Position numbers and translations under genes: made by a program | NCBI RefSeq assembly: GCF_018310535.1 | Contig: NZ_CP074102.1 | Location: forward strand, 4,402,001-4,466,000 | Reading direction: 5' to 3' | Origin: Streptomyces mirabilis | GTDB taxonomy: Bacteria > Actinomycetota > Actinomycetes > Streptomycetales > Streptomycetaceae | DNA length: 64,000 nt | Shown here: positions 39,219-48,198 of the stretch, piece by piece | Position numbering within the stretch: the stretch's first letter is position 1 | Layout: every line of letters starts with the position of its first letter | Notes under the pieces: model-generated | Told to the model about the DNA's origin: nothing | What the model saw: the letters and a program-made list of their open reading frames with translations, nothing else | Databases searched by the model: none

Positions 39219-40448
39219 GTGGGGCAGCAGCAAGGAGGCGTGCAGCGGGCCGAGGAGCCGAACGACGAGCCGAACGACTGGCCGTACGACCGGTCCGGTG
39301 GGCGATTGCCCGGGGACCCCGTGCCTGATCCGGGGCTGGGGGACGAGCCGATGCCCCGCCCGGCCGAGGCGGACCTGAGCCGGATCTCCTGCGCGCGAAA
39401 CCTCGTCCGGGTGCTGCCCGCGCTGCTCATCCTGGTCGGCGCGTTCTACGACTACTTCACCCCGATGGCCTTCACCGCGGGCCCCCTCTTCACGGCCGCG
39501 CCGCTCGTGGCCGCCCCGCTCTTCTCGCTGCGCGGCACCGTGCTCACCGGCATCGCGGCGCTCGTCTCGGTGCTCACGATCCACATCCGGCTCGGCATCG
39601 TCTCCAAGGTGGACGCGCTCACGGAGGTCGCCACCGTGGCGACCGTCGGCGTGCTGGCCGTGCTCATCAACATCCTCGTCCGTCGCACCGACGAACGACT
39701 CGCCTCGGCCCACCGGATCGCCGAGGCGGCCCAGCGTGCCGTCCTGCCGGAACCCGACCGGCGGATCGGCGGCCTCGACGTCGCGGCGCGCTACGAGGCC
39801 GCGCAGGCGGGCGCGTTCATCGGCGGCGACCTGTACGCGGTGCAGGACTCCCCGCACGGCGTACGGCTGGCGGTGGGCGACGTACGCGGGAAGGGCATGG
39901 AAGCGGTGGCCGCCGTCGCGGTGCTCATCGGGGCGTTCCGGGAGGCGGCCGAGCAGGAGGCCACGCCGGAGGCGGTCGCGCAGCGGCTGGAGCGGGCGCT
40001 GGCCCGCGAGGGCATCCGGCGCAAGGGCCTCGACGCCTTCGAGGGGTTCACCACCGCCGTCCTCGCGGAGATCACGCACGAGGGCGGCCTCGTACGGTTC
40101 GTCAACCGCGGCCACCCGCCGCCGCTGCTCCTGCACGCGGACGGAACGCTGGTCACGCTCGCAGCCGCGCACCCCGCACTGCCGCTCGGCATGGGTGAGT
40201 TGGGCAGCTGGCCGGACCGTGCGCAGGAGGCGGAGTTCCCGCACGGGGCCACGCTCCTCTTCCACACGGACGGACTGTCCGAGGCCCGCGACGCGCAGGG
40301 GCGCTTCTACGATCCGGCCGCGCGCCTGGCCGGACGGACCTTCCCCGGCCCCGACGTCCTGCTGGCCACCCTTTCGGAGGAGGTCCGGCGGCACACGGGC
40401 GGAGCACTGACCGACGACATGGCACTGCTCGCCGTACGGCGGCCGTAG
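39219..40448 (+). CDS. Membrane PP2C/SpoIIE-type phosphatase
   Basis: 409 residues from the chosen GTG 39219; GTG 39240 and ATG 39351 are in frame and also possible. A cytoplasmic N-terminus is followed by three or four hydrophobic segments (starting LPALLILVGAFYDYF, then AAPLVAAPLFSL, LTGIAALVSVLTIHI, VATVGVLAVLINILV) and a C-terminal SpoIIE serine-phosphatase domain with metal motifs FIGGDLYAV, VGDVRGKGMEAVA and the terminal GALTDDMALLAVRR. Streptomyces has dozens of these, generally acting on anti-sigma-factor antagonists. No partner is encoded nearby, so the target is unknown. Confidence 0.85.
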   Translation: MGQQQGGVQRAEEPNDEPNDWPYDRSGGRLPGDPVPDPGLGDEPMPRPAEADLSRISCARNLVRVLPALLILVGAFYDYFTPMAFTAGPLFTAAPLVAAPLFSLRGTVLTGIAALVSVLTIHIRLGIVSKVDALTEVATVATVGVLAVLINILVRRTDERLASAHRIAEAAQRAVLPEPDRRIGGLDVAARYEAAQAGAFIGGDLYAVQDSPHGVRLAVGDVRGKGMEAVAAVAVLIGAFREAAEQEATPEAVAQRLERALAREGIRRKGLDAFEGFTTAVLAEITHEGGLVRFVNRGHPPPLLLHADGTLVTLAAAHPALPLGMGELGSWPDRAQEAEFPHGATLLFHTDGLSEARDAQGRFYDPAARLAGRTFPGPDVLLATLSEEVRRHTGGALTDDMALLAVRRP

Positions 40449-40699
40449 TCACGGGAAGGGGCGTTCTTGATCGTTGTCACGAGGGGTGATCGGCCGATGC
40501 CCCTCCGCATAACAACTGACGCACTGTCACATAACCGCCGGGTAGAAGGGTGCGGCCAACTCGCCCGATTTCCGCCGCTCATGGTCGGTAAGTCCTGGCC
40601 AAAAGTGGTTAATGATCAGTACGAACAGCTTGGAATCCGGTACCCGTGTCTATTAACGTTCGATAACGCAGCGCGGTCGTCCCAGCCGTCACAAGAGTC
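40449..40699. other. Upstream region of the riboswitch-controlled peptidase gene
   Basis: No gene seen. AT-richer than the surroundings, with AGTGGTTAATGATCAGTACG and TCTATTAACGTTCGATAACG near 40608-40670, probably holding the promoter of the riboswitch transcript; exact hexamers not assignable. Confidence 0.45.
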
Positions 40700-40850
40700 G
40701 GCTCCGTGCGCACGCGCCGAATCCCGCAAGGGAACCGGGGAACCACCAACTTGGGGTGAATCGAGCGTCTTTCACGGTGGAGACACCGTGGGTTGACGCG
40801 CGTAGGAGACCTTCCTGCTCCGAACCCGTCAGCTAACCCGGTAGGCGAGA
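40700..40850 (+). promoter_or_regulatory. Cyclic-di-AMP (ydaO-type) riboswitch
   Basis: The leader of the M23 peptidase gene contains the conserved blocks of actinobacterial ydaO riboswitches in order: GCCGAATCCCG.. (from about 40716), ACCGGGGAACCACC (40735-40748), TTGGGGTGAATCGAG (40751-40765), a P-stem GTGG..CCGTGGG, then CCGAACCCGTCAGCTAACC and CGGTAGGCG (40820-40846). It ends about 25 nt before the start codon. c-di-AMP binding to this class switches off expression of cell-wall hydrolases in Streptomyces, as established for rpfA. Bounds approximate. Confidence 0.88.
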
Positions 40851-40873
40851 AGGAAGGAAAGGAGCACGCCCAC

Positions 40874-41911
40874 GTGGCGTCCAACCGGCCCGCCCAGCCC
40901 ACTTCGTTCCCGCCGAACGAGACCCAGACTTTTGGCTACGCCTACGGCAAGGACGAGGGCCCCTGGGAGGAGTGGAACCCGACCGAGGATTCGCTCCGTC
41001 CCCTCCGCGGCCGGCACCGCGTCTCCAAGCAGCGCGGCGGGGGACTCGCCCGCAGCTCCACGGTCCTGGGCGTCGGCGTCATCGCCGCCGTCGGCGCGGG
41101 CGGCATGGCCACCGCGGCGCCCGGCAAGCCGCCGGTGTCCATCTCGCTGCCCGATCTCTCCTCGGTCACCCAGTCCGCCAAGGCGCTGATATCCGACGGC
41201 GGTTCCAGCACGCCGAAGGGCTCCGCCACCCCGCTCACCAGCGCCGGTGTGACCAGCGCCGACGCCGCGCAGGGCAACAAGGACGCGGGCGAGGCACTGC
41301 GCGCCCGCATCATCCTGCAGGCCGAGTCGCAGCAGGACCAGGTCGACAAGGCGGCCCAGGCCGCAGCCGAGTCCGCCGCGGCGAAGAAGGCGGTCGCGCT
41401 GGCCGCCAAGCAGAAGGACGACGCCGAGGCCAAGGTCGCCGCCGCCAAGAAGAAGGCGGACGAGGACGCCAAGCAGAAGGCCGAGGCCGCGCGCCTCGCC
41501 GAGCTCGCCAAGAGCTACTCGCTGCCCACCTCCTCGTACACCCTGACCTCCCGCTTCGGTGACGCCGGTTCCATGTGGTCCTCCGGGTACCACACCGGCC
41601 TCGACTTCGCGGCCCCCACCGGCACGCTGATCAAGGCCATCCACAGCGGCACGATCACGGAGGCGGGCTGGGCCGGCTCGTACGGCTACCGCACCATCCT
41701 CACCCTCGACGACGGCACGGAGCTGTGGTTCTGCCACCAGTCGTCCATCAGCGTCAGCGTGGGGCAGAAGGTGGCCACCGGCGACGTCATCGGGCGCGTG
41801 GGCGCGACCGGCAACGTGACCGGGCCGCATCTGCACCTGGAGGTTCACCCGGGCGGCGGCAGCGCGATCGACCCGATGGCGTGGCTGCAGAGCAAGGGCA
41901 TCAACCCCTGA
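40874..41911 (+). CDS. M23-family peptidoglycan endopeptidase
   Basis: 345 residues. GTG 40874 (MASNRPAQP) preceded by GGAG 10 nt upstream. A basic stretch (RGRHRVSKQRGGG) precedes a hydrophobic segment (about 60-80, STVLGVGVIAAVGAGGMA) for export. The middle is an Ala/Lys-rich coiled coil (about 145-215), typical of cell-wall hydrolases. The C-terminal lysostaphin-type domain has the zinc ligands HTGLDF (H, D) and HLHLEVHP. Probably cleaves peptidoglycan cross-bridges during growth or spore germination. The c-di-AMP riboswitch in its leader ties it to cell-wall and osmotic signalling. Confidence 0.93.
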   Translation: MASNRPAQPTSFPPNETQTFGYAYGKDEGPWEEWNPTEDSLRPLRGRHRVSKQRGGGLARSSTVLGVGVIAAVGAGGMATAAPGKPPVSISLPDLSSVTQSAKALISDGGSSTPKGSATPLTSAGVTSADAAQGNKDAGEALRARIILQAESQQDQVDKAAQAAAESAAAKKAVALAAKQKDDAEAKVAAAKKKADEDAKQKAEAARLAELAKSYSLPTSSYTLTSRFGDAGSMWSSGYHTGLDFAAPTGTLIKAIHSGTITEAGWAGSYGYRTILTLDDGTELWFCHQSSISVSVGQKVATGDVIGRVGATGNVTGPHLHLEVHPGGGSAIDPMAWLQSKGINP

Positions 41912-41969
41912 TCGTTCCCGGGGGCCGTGTGCGGAATACGGCAGTCCGGTACGGCTGCTGAAATAAAGC

Positions 41970-42914
41970 ATGACTTCTCTCCGCAAGCTCGGCTCCTCCG
42001 ACCTCGAGGTCTTCCCGCTCTCCCTCGGCGGCAACGTCTTCGGCTGGACAGCCGACGAGGCGCAGTCCTTCGCCGTGCTCGACGCGTACACGGCCGGGGG
42101 CGGCAACTTCGTCGACACCGCCGACGGCTACTCCGCGTGGATCGCCGGCCACACGGGCGGTGAGTCGGAGACGATCATCGGCAAGTGGTTCGCCGCGCGC
42201 GGCAACCGCTCCGACGTGGTCCTCGCCACCAAGGTCAGCACCCACCCCGAGTACAAGGGCCTGTCCGCGACGAACATCAGGGCCGCCGCCGACGCCTCGC
42301 TGCGCCGCCTCGGCACGGACTACATCGACCTCTACTACACCCACTTCGACGACACCTCGGTGCCGGTCGAGGAGATCATCGGCGCGCTGGACGAACTGGT
42401 GCGGGCCGGCAAGGTCCGGGAGATCGCCGCCTCCAACATCTCCGCCGAGCGGCTCGCGGAGTCCGTGGAGTTCTCCGACCGCGAGGGCCTCGCGCGATAC
42501 GTCGCCCTCCAGCCCCACTACAACCTCGTCTCGCGCGACACCTACGAGGGCCCGCTCCAGGAGGTCGCCTCCCGGACCGGCCTGGCCGCCGTCCCGTACT
42601 TCGCGCTCGCGTCCGGCTTCCTCACCGGCAAGTACCGCCCGGGTACGACCGTCGACTCCGCGCGGGCCGAGGGCGCAGGCAAGCACCTCGACACCGAGCG
42701 CGGCATCCGCGTCCTGGCCGCTCTCGACGAGGTCGCCGGGGCCCATGACGCCGAGGTCGCCACGGTCGCCCTCGCCTGGCTCGCCGCCCGGCCGACGGTC
42801 GCGGCGCCCATCGCCTCCGCCCGGACGGTCGAGCAGTTGCCGGCCCTGCTGGCGGTCGCCGACCTGACCCTGACGGACGCGGAGGTGGCCAGGCTGACGG
42901 AAGCGTCCGCCTGA
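41970..42914 (+). CDS. Aldo/keto reductase
   Basis: 314-residue NADP-dependent (beta/alpha)8 barrel reductase. Tetrad residues visible: Asp and Tyr in NFVDTADGYSAW, Lys in VVLATKVST and His in DLYYTHFDD. N-terminal RKLGSSDLEVFPLSLGGNVFGW is typical of the AKR11/AKR12-like group. ATG 41970 follows the peptidase gene by 58 bp and may be in the same transcript. Physiological substrate unknown; convergent with the PrsW-like gene, with only 3 bp between stops. Confidence 0.92.
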   Translation: MTSLRKLGSSDLEVFPLSLGGNVFGWTADEAQSFAVLDAYTAGGGNFVDTADGYSAWIAGHTGGESETIIGKWFAARGNRSDVVLATKVSTHPEYKGLSATNIRAAADASLRRLGTDYIDLYYTHFDDTSVPVEEIIGALDELVRAGKVREIAASNISAERLAESVEFSDREGLARYVALQPHYNLVSRDTYEGPLQEVASRTGLAAVPYFALASGFLTGKYRPGTTVDSARAEGAGKHLDTERGIRVLAALDEVAGAHDAEVATVALAWLAARPTVAAPIASARTVEQLPALLAVADLTLTDAEVARLTEASA

Positions 42915-42917
42915 GGT

Positions 42918-44315
42918 CTACGACTGGTAGGGGTTGTACGCGGGGTACGGCGTCGCCGGGGCGGGATACGGCGTCGTCGCACCGGTGGGGTACGGGGGCG
43001 CGCCGGCGGGGTTCGCCTGGCCGGGCACCGGCGCGTAGCCGTACCCGGGCCACGGCGGCGGTACCTGAGGCGGCACGGGTAGGGCCGGGGCCGCCGTGTG
43101 GGCCGCGTACGCGAGGGAGGGGCGGGCGACCTCCCGGCGGCGCCACAGCTCGTGCAGCAACTCCCGCTCCCGTACGACGAAGTCGGCGTTGGCGCGGCCA
43201 CTGCGCCCCCGGTGCCGCAGAAACGCCAGCGAGGTCGCGTAGGCCTCGTACTGCGCGACCGAGCGCGCCGCCGCCTTGCCGAAGTGGTGGGCGGCGTACT
43301 CGCGGGCCAGCCGCCGCGCCCGCATCGAGCCGAGCACGTACGGCTCGGGCGGGGTGAGCCACCCGGCCGCCGCGTACGCCGGAAGTTCGGTCCGTACGGT
43401 CTTCAGCTCCCGCTGCCGCGTCCAGATGACGAGGAAGGTGAGCAGGCCGAACGCGGGCACCATGAACGCCCCGTACACCGCGTAGAAGCCGTACTCCCCG
43501 AAGTTCGACGAGCCGTTCCACGTGGAGTGCATGCCCATCGCGAGCAGCAGTCCGGTCAGGGGCAGCAGGACGCGGCGCACGTGCTGGCGCTCGGCGGACA
43601 GGGCCGCGATGCCGAAGCCGATGCCGGTGAGCACGGTGAACAGGGGGTGCGCGAAGGGCGACATCACGACGCGGACGAAGAAGGTGGCGGCGGTGACGGA
43701 GGCCAGGCCGCGGTCACCGTTGAGCTGGTCCGTGCCGAAGGCGGTGCCGAGATAGAGGATGTTCTCGGTGAAGGCGAAGCCGGTGGCGGTGACTCCGGCT
43801 ATGACGACCCCGTCGACGATCCCCGTGAAGTCCCGGCGGCGGAAGAGGAACACCAGGAGCACGGCGGCGGCTTTCGCGGACTCCTCCACGATCGGCGCTA
43901 TGACGGTCGCGCCGAGGGTGTCGGCGCTGGTCGGGTCGGCGGTGGCGGTCGCTATCCATTTGGTCGCGAAACTGTTGGCGACGATCGCTATCAGCGCCGC
44001 CGCGCAGGCGCCCCACGCGAAGGCGAAGAGCAGGTTGCGCCAGGGGCCGGGCTCCACCCGGTCCAGCCAGCGGAACGCGGCGACGAGGAGCGGCACGGGC
44101 AGCACGGCGAGGCCGAGCCCGACCAGGAAACCCTCGGTGCCGGTCTGTTGGCGGACCAGGGCCAGGATGACGAGGCCGGAGAGCGCGAGCAGGGTGATCA
44201 GCGCGCCGTAGCGCACCCACTTCCGCTGCCACCAGTGCGCGTGCCGCAGCGCACCGTCGGCCGGCCCACCGGTGGGACCGCCGGGAGACGTCGGGTACGG
44301 GGGGAAGGTGGCCAC
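42918..44315 (-). CDS. PrsW-family intramembrane metalloprotease-like protein
   Basis: 465 residues. Multiple membrane segments (about eight, residues 35-320) with the family's conserved polar residues in order: APIVEESAKAAAV (Glu-Glu), GFAFTENILY (Glu), SPFAHPLFT (His) and MGMHSTWNG (His). The C-terminal 150 residues are cytoplasmic with a Pro/Tyr-rich tail (repeats of PYP, PAYNPYQS). PrsW proteases cleave anti-sigma factors at site 1 in Bacillus; here no adjacent anti-sigma gene is seen. GTG start at 44315. Confidence 0.88.
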   Translation of the reverse strand: MATFPPYPTSPGGPTGGPADGALRHAHWWQRKWVRYGALITLLALSGLVILALVRQQTGTEGFLVGLGLAVLPVPLLVAAFRWLDRVEPGPWRNLLFAFAWGACAAALIAIVANSFATKWIATATADPTSADTLGATVIAPIVEESAKAAAVLLVFLFRRRDFTGIVDGVVIAGVTATGFAFTENILYLGTAFGTDQLNGDRGLASVTAATFFVRVVMSPFAHPLFTVLTGIGFGIAALSAERQHVRRVLLPLTGLLLAMGMHSTWNGSSNFGEYGFYAVYGAFMVPAFGLLTFLVIWTRQRELKTVRTELPAYAAAGWLTPPEPYVLGSMRARRLAREYAAHHFGKAAARSVAQYEAYATSLAFLRHRGRSGRANADFVVRERELLHELWRRREVARPSLAYAAHTAAPALPVPPQVPPPWPGYGYAPVPGQANPAGAPPYPTGATTPYPAPATPYPAYNPYQS

Positions 44316-44382
44316 GGCATTGACCCTAACGAGGGAGGGGCGCTGCCCGCGACGGCGCCTGGTGGTGTTCGTCCGCGGGTCT

Positions 44383-45222
44383 TCAGTCGCCGGATGTGTC
44401 CTGGTCTCGGTGCTGTACGCGCCGGAACAGGAGGTCGTTCACCACATGACCCTTCTCCAGTCCCTGACCCTCGAAACGGGTCAGCGGCCGGAAGTCCGGA
44501 CGAGGCGCGTAACCGCCGTCCGGCTGGGTGTTCTCGAAGTCCGGGTGTGCGCTCAGCACTTCCAGCATCTGCTCGGCATACGGCTCCCAGTCGGTCGCGC
44601 AGTGCACGAGGGCGCCGGGCCTGAGGCGGGTCGCGGCGAGGCTGAGGAACTCCGGCTGGATCAGCCGCCGCTTGTGGTGCCGCTTCTTGGGCCATGGATC
44701 GGGAAAGAACACGCGCAGCCCGCTCAGGGAATCCGGCGTGAGCATCTCCCTGAGCAGAATGATCGCGTCGCCGTTGCCGACGCGGACATTGGTGAGCCCG
44801 TTCTGGTCCGCGAGATTGAGCAGGTTGCCCTGCCCCGGCGTGTGCACGTCGACGGCAAGGATCCCCGTCTTCGGGTCCTCCGCCGCCATCCGCGCGGTGG
44901 CCTCGCCCATCCCGAACCCGATCTCCAGCACGACGGGCCGCTCGCCCCCGAACAACTCGGAGAGATCGATCACCCGCTGCCCGTCGATGTCGAGCCCCCA
45001 CTTGGGCCACAGCCGCTGCAGCGCGTCCGCCTGGCCCGTGGTGACCCGGCTGCGCCGCGGCTGGAAACTCCGGATGCGCCGCTCGAAGTGCGATCCGGCG
45101 GGGTCGGCCTTCGGACCATCGGGGAACCGGGGCTCCCCCTTGGCCCGGGCACGCCGATAGGGCTCACCTCCGGCGACGGAGCTGGACCGGGGCTCTTCGG
45201 GGGAGTCAATGGAGTCAGACAC
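44383..45222 (-). CDS. trmB: tRNA (guanine-N7-)-methyltransferase
   Basis: 279 residues. Makes m7G46 in tRNA using S-adenosylmethionine. SAM-binding motif VVLEIGFGMGEATARMA, VRVGNGDAIILL, and the family signature VFFPDPWPKKRHHKRRLIQ are present. The N-terminal 50 residues are low-complexity and variable in actinobacteria. GTG start at 45222. Leftward, ahead of the PrsW-like gene by 67 bp, as in other Streptomyces. Confidence 0.95.
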   Translation of the reverse strand: MSDSIDSPEEPRSSSVAGGEPYRRARAKGEPRFPDGPKADPAGSHFERRIRSFQPRRSRVTTGQADALQRLWPKWGLDIDGQRVIDLSELFGGERPVVLEIGFGMGEATARMAAEDPKTGILAVDVHTPGQGNLLNLADQNGLTNVRVGNGDAIILLREMLTPDSLSGLRVFFPDPWPKKRHHKRRLIQPEFLSLAATRLRPGALVHCATDWEPYAEQMLEVLSAHPDFENTQPDGGYAPRPDFRPLTRFEGQGLEKGHVVNDLLFRRVQHRDQDTSGD

Positions 45223-45308
45223 AGTGAAGCGATTTTACGGCGCCCCGGGAGCAGCCTCCTGCCCCCTCACCCCCGCCAAGGGCGCGAGCTCTGTTACACC
45301 GGCCGACC

Positions 45309-45355
45309 GGGGCTTTCAGGGGCGCGGGGAACTGCGCGACCAGCCCCCACCGGCC
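45309..45355. repeat. Streptomyces dispersed repeat, copy 1
   Basis: Contains GCGCGGGGAACTGCGCGA followed by CCAGCCCCCACCGGCCCGCGG; the ends GGGGCT..AGCCCC are complementary. This sequence is a very common intergenic repeat in Streptomyces genomes. It sits between the trmB and lhgO genes. Confidence 0.85.
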
Positions 45356-45394
45356 CGCGGACGAAGAACCCACCGGGCCCGGCCCGTCACCCCG

Positions 45395-46600
45395 TCACGT
45401 CCCCGCCAGCACCCCCAGCGCCCTGCGCGCGATCTCACGCCCGATAGGGAGCGACGCCGTGGCGGCGGGCGACGGCGCGTTCAGGACGTGTACGGTCCGC
45501 GGGCCCTCCTCGATGAGGAAGTCGTCCACCAGGGTGCCGTCCCTCAGGACGGCCTGGGCCCGGACACCCGCCGAGGCCGGGATCAGGTCGTCCGGCGTCA
45601 CCGCCGGCAGCAGCCGCCGCACCGCGCCGGTGAACGCCGCCTTGGACACCGACCGCCGCAGCTCACCCGCCCCGTACCGCCAGTGCCGCCGCGCCATCCG
45701 CCAGGAACCGGGCCACGCCACGGCCGCACCCACCTCACGGGGCCGGACGACCCCCCACCCGTACCCCTCCCGGGCGAGCGCGGGCACCGCGTTGGGCCCG
45801 ATGTGGACGTCTCCGTCGACCCCCCGGGTGAGATGCACACCGAGGAAGGGGAAGGCGGGGTCGGGGACCGGGTAGACCAGGCCGTGGACCAGCTCGGGGC
45901 GCGCCAGGGAGTAGTACTCGCCGCGGAAGGGGATGATCCGCATGCCGGGTTCGTCCCCGGCCAGGCGTGCGATCTCGTCGCAGTGCAGCCCGGCGCAGTT
46001 GACCAGCACCCGTCCCCGCACGATCGCCCCGTCCGCCGTACGGACGGCGACACCGAGTGCGGGCCGGCGGTCGATGCGGACGACCTGCGCCCCGTACCGG
46101 ATCTCCGCCCCGGAGGACTCGGCGAGCTGCCGGGCCACGGCGACGAAGTCGCACACCCCCGTCGTGCCGACGTGGATCGCGGCGAGCCCGCGCACCTGCG
46201 GCTCGTACTCCGCTATCTGGGCGGGGCCCAGCTCCCGCACCGGAATCCCGTTCTCCCGGCCGCGCTGCACGAGCCCGTGCAGACGGGGCAGCTCCGCCTT
46301 CTCCGTGGCGACGATCAGCTTTCCGGTGACCGCGTGCGCGATGTCGTACTCCGCGCAGAACTTCACCATCTCGGCGGCGCCCCGCACGGCGTACCGCGCC
46401 TTCAGCGAGCCGGGCCGGTAGTAGATCCCGCTGTGGATCACCCCGCTGTTGCGCCCCGTCTGATGACGGGCGGGGCCCCGCTCCTTCTCCAGCACCGTCA
46501 CCCGCGTGCCCGGCGCGGCGCGCGTGATCGCGTACGCCGTCGCCAGGCCGACGATCCCGCCGCCGATCACCAGCACATCGCAGTCATAAGCGACCCGCAC
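45395..46600 (-). CDS. lhgO: L-2-hydroxyglutarate oxidase (FAD-dependent)
   Basis: 401 residues, DAO-type flavoprotein that oxidises L-2-hydroxyglutarate to 2-oxoglutarate. Dinucleotide-binding loop DVLVIGGGIVGLATA, then RHQTGRNSGVIHSGIYY and FRGEYYSL, the signatures of LhgO/YgaF. I chose GTG 46600 because GGGAGG lies 8 nt upstream; GTG 46609 would overlap that site. Convergent context none; the next gene upstream is in the same direction, 173 bp away, with a dispersed repeat between. Confidence 0.9.
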   Translation of the reverse strand: MRVAYDCDVLVIGGGIVGLATAYAITRAAPGTRVTVLEKERGPARHQTGRNSGVIHSGIYYRPGSLKARYAVRGAAEMVKFCAEYDIAHAVTGKLIVATEKAELPRLHGLVQRGRENGIPVRELGPAQIAEYEPQVRGLAAIHVGTTGVCDFVAVARQLAESSGAEIRYGAQVVRIDRRPALGVAVRTADGAIVRGRVLVNCAGLHCDEIARLAGDEPGMRIIPFRGEYYSLARPELVHGLVYPVPDPAFPFLGVHLTRGVDGDVHIGPNAVPALAREGYGWGVVRPREVGAAVAWPGSWRMARRHWRYGAGELRRSVSKAAFTGAVRRLLPAVTPDDLIPASAGVRAQAVLRDGTLVDDFLIEEGPRTVHVLNAPSPAATASLPIGREIARRALGVLAGT

Positions 46601-46679
46601 CTGTTCCACCTCCCGGCTTCAAGAGTGCACTGCGCCACTGACAACGCCCTCAAACCCGCGAAGCGCCGGAAGCAGTTCC

Positions 46680-46735
46680 CCGAGCCCCGCAGGGGCGCGA
46701 GGAACTGCGCGACCAGCCACAAACGACCCGCGGCC
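46680..46735. repeat. Streptomyces dispersed repeat, copy 2
   Basis: GCGCGAGGAACTGCGCGA followed by CCAGCCACAAACGACCCGCGG, matching the copy at 45309-45355 in the core with a few changes. The two copies bracket the lhgO gene in the same orientation. Confidence 0.8.
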
Positions 46736-46773
46736 GAACCACCCGCGGTCGTACCGGTCCTCCAGCGGAGCGA

Positions 46774-48198
46774 CTACGCCGGGGCCATCAGCAGCGGCCG
46801 CGCCCGCTCCCTCAGCTCCACCACACGCGGTTCGTCGCCGTAGGGCTCCAGACGGTGCAGAAGGTCCTTCACGTACTCCGTCGTGCGCGCGGAGGAAATC
46901 CGCCCGGCGACCTCCACCGCCCGTACGCCCTGCTCGCATGCCGCGTCGAGATTGCCCGACTCGAGCTCGGCGACCGCCGACACCACCAGTCGCAGGCCGT
47001 GGGAGCGTACGAACTCCTCCGTCGGCTTCGACAGCGCCTGCTCGGTGAAGCGGCGCACCTGGCGCGGCGCCTTCAGGTCGCGGTAGCACTCGGCCGCGTC
47101 GGCCGCGAAACGGTCGTACGAGTAGAAGCCGAGCCAGCTCGGGTCGTGGTCGCCGTCCCGGGCCCGCTCCAGCCAGCCCTCGGCGGCCTTCAGGGCCCCG
47201 CCGGCCGCCTGGGCGTCACCCGCGCGCGCATGGGCGCGTGCCTCGACGAGGCGGAAGAAGCTCATGGTGCGGGCGGTGGCGAGCCCCCGGTTGCGCTCCA
47301 GGGCGGCCTGGGCGAGGTCGACGCCCTCGTCGCCGAAGCCGCGGTAGGTCGCCTGGAGGGACATGGAGGCCAGTACGTAGCCTCCCAGGGGGACGTCGGC
47401 GGCGGCTCGGGCCAGGCGCAGGGCCTGGATGTAGTAGCGCTGGGCGGCCTCCTGCTGGCCCGTGTCGAAGGCCATCCAGCCCGCCAGGCGGGTCAGCTCG
47501 GCACTCGCCCCGAAGAGAGCTCTGCCCACTTCGTCGGAGTAGGCGCCGAGCAGCAGCGGTGCCGCCTCGACCCGCAGACATTCCGGCACCATCGACGAAC
47601 GCCAGTCGCCACCTCCGTACTTGGAGTCCCAGCGCCTGGCGTCCTCTGCTGCCTCGCGGAGCTTCTGCACATCGCTGTGGCCGACTTTCAGTGGTGCCCC
47701 GGAGCCCTCGGAAGGGTTCACGTCCCGCGCCACCGAACTGTCGGCCGGGGTTATCAGCCACCGTGAGGCGGGAGTCGCGTAAGCGCTCACTGCGAAGGAT
47801 CCCGCCAGGGACTGCCAGATGCCGCCGCTGCCGGCCCGGCGGCCGGCGAGGTCGAGGCGGTACAGCTCGGTGGCCGACCGCACCGCCTGCCCGACGTCAC
47901 GGGGGAAGGCGAGGCCCACTTCGGGCGCGGGATCCGCGTCCGCCAGGCCGATCTCGTGGAGCGGCACCGGGCGGCCGAGCTTCTGACCGATGGCGGCCGC
48001 GATGAGATGCGGCGCCGCACCCTGCGGCACCATTCCCTTCGACACCCAGCGCGCCACCGACGTCTTGTCGTAGCGAAGAGTCAACCCGCGTTGGGCGCCA
48101 AGATCGTTGACGCGCCGCGCGAGTCCTGCGTTGCTGATTCCCGCGAGGGCGAGAACGGCGCCGAGTTTTTCGTTCGGCCCGCGTTGCTCCCTGGACAT
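46774..48198 (-). CDS. TPR-containing regulator (sporulation-associated, NsdA-like)
   Basis: 474 residues from ATG 48198; a longer start at ATG 48249 (MPHGYAS..) is possible. N-terminal helical DNA-binding-like region ([16 protein letters not shown], then [14 protein letters not shown]), followed by several TPR-like helical pairs to the end ([40 protein letters not shown]). This matches Streptomyces 'sporulation-associated' / NsdA-type regulators, which affect development and antibiotic production. The assignment is by family resemblance and synteny. Its upstream region carries a perfect 20-bp inverted repeat. Confidence 0.8.
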   Translation of the reverse strand: MSREQRGPNEKLGAVLALAGISNAGLARRVNDLGAQRGLTLRYDKTSVARWVSKGMVPQGAAPHLIAAAIGQKLGRPVPLHEIGLADADPAPEVGLAFPRDVGQAVRSATELYRLDLAGRRAGSGGIWQSLAGSFAVSAYATPASRWLITPADSSVARDVNPSEGSGAPLKVGHSDVQKLREAAEDARRWDSKYGGGDWRSSMVPECLRVEAAPLLLGAYSDEVGRALFGASAELTRLAGWMAFDTGQQEAAQRYYIQALRLARAAADVPLGGYVLASMSLQATYRGFGDEGVDLAQAALERNRGLATARTMSFFRLVEARAHARAGDAQAAGGALKAAEGWLERARDGDHDPSWLGFYSYDRFAADAAECYRDLKAPRQVRRFTEQALSKPTEEFVRSHGLRLVVSAVAELESGNLDAACEQGVRAVEVAGRISSARTTEYVKDLLHRLEPYGDEPRVVELRERARPLLMAPA

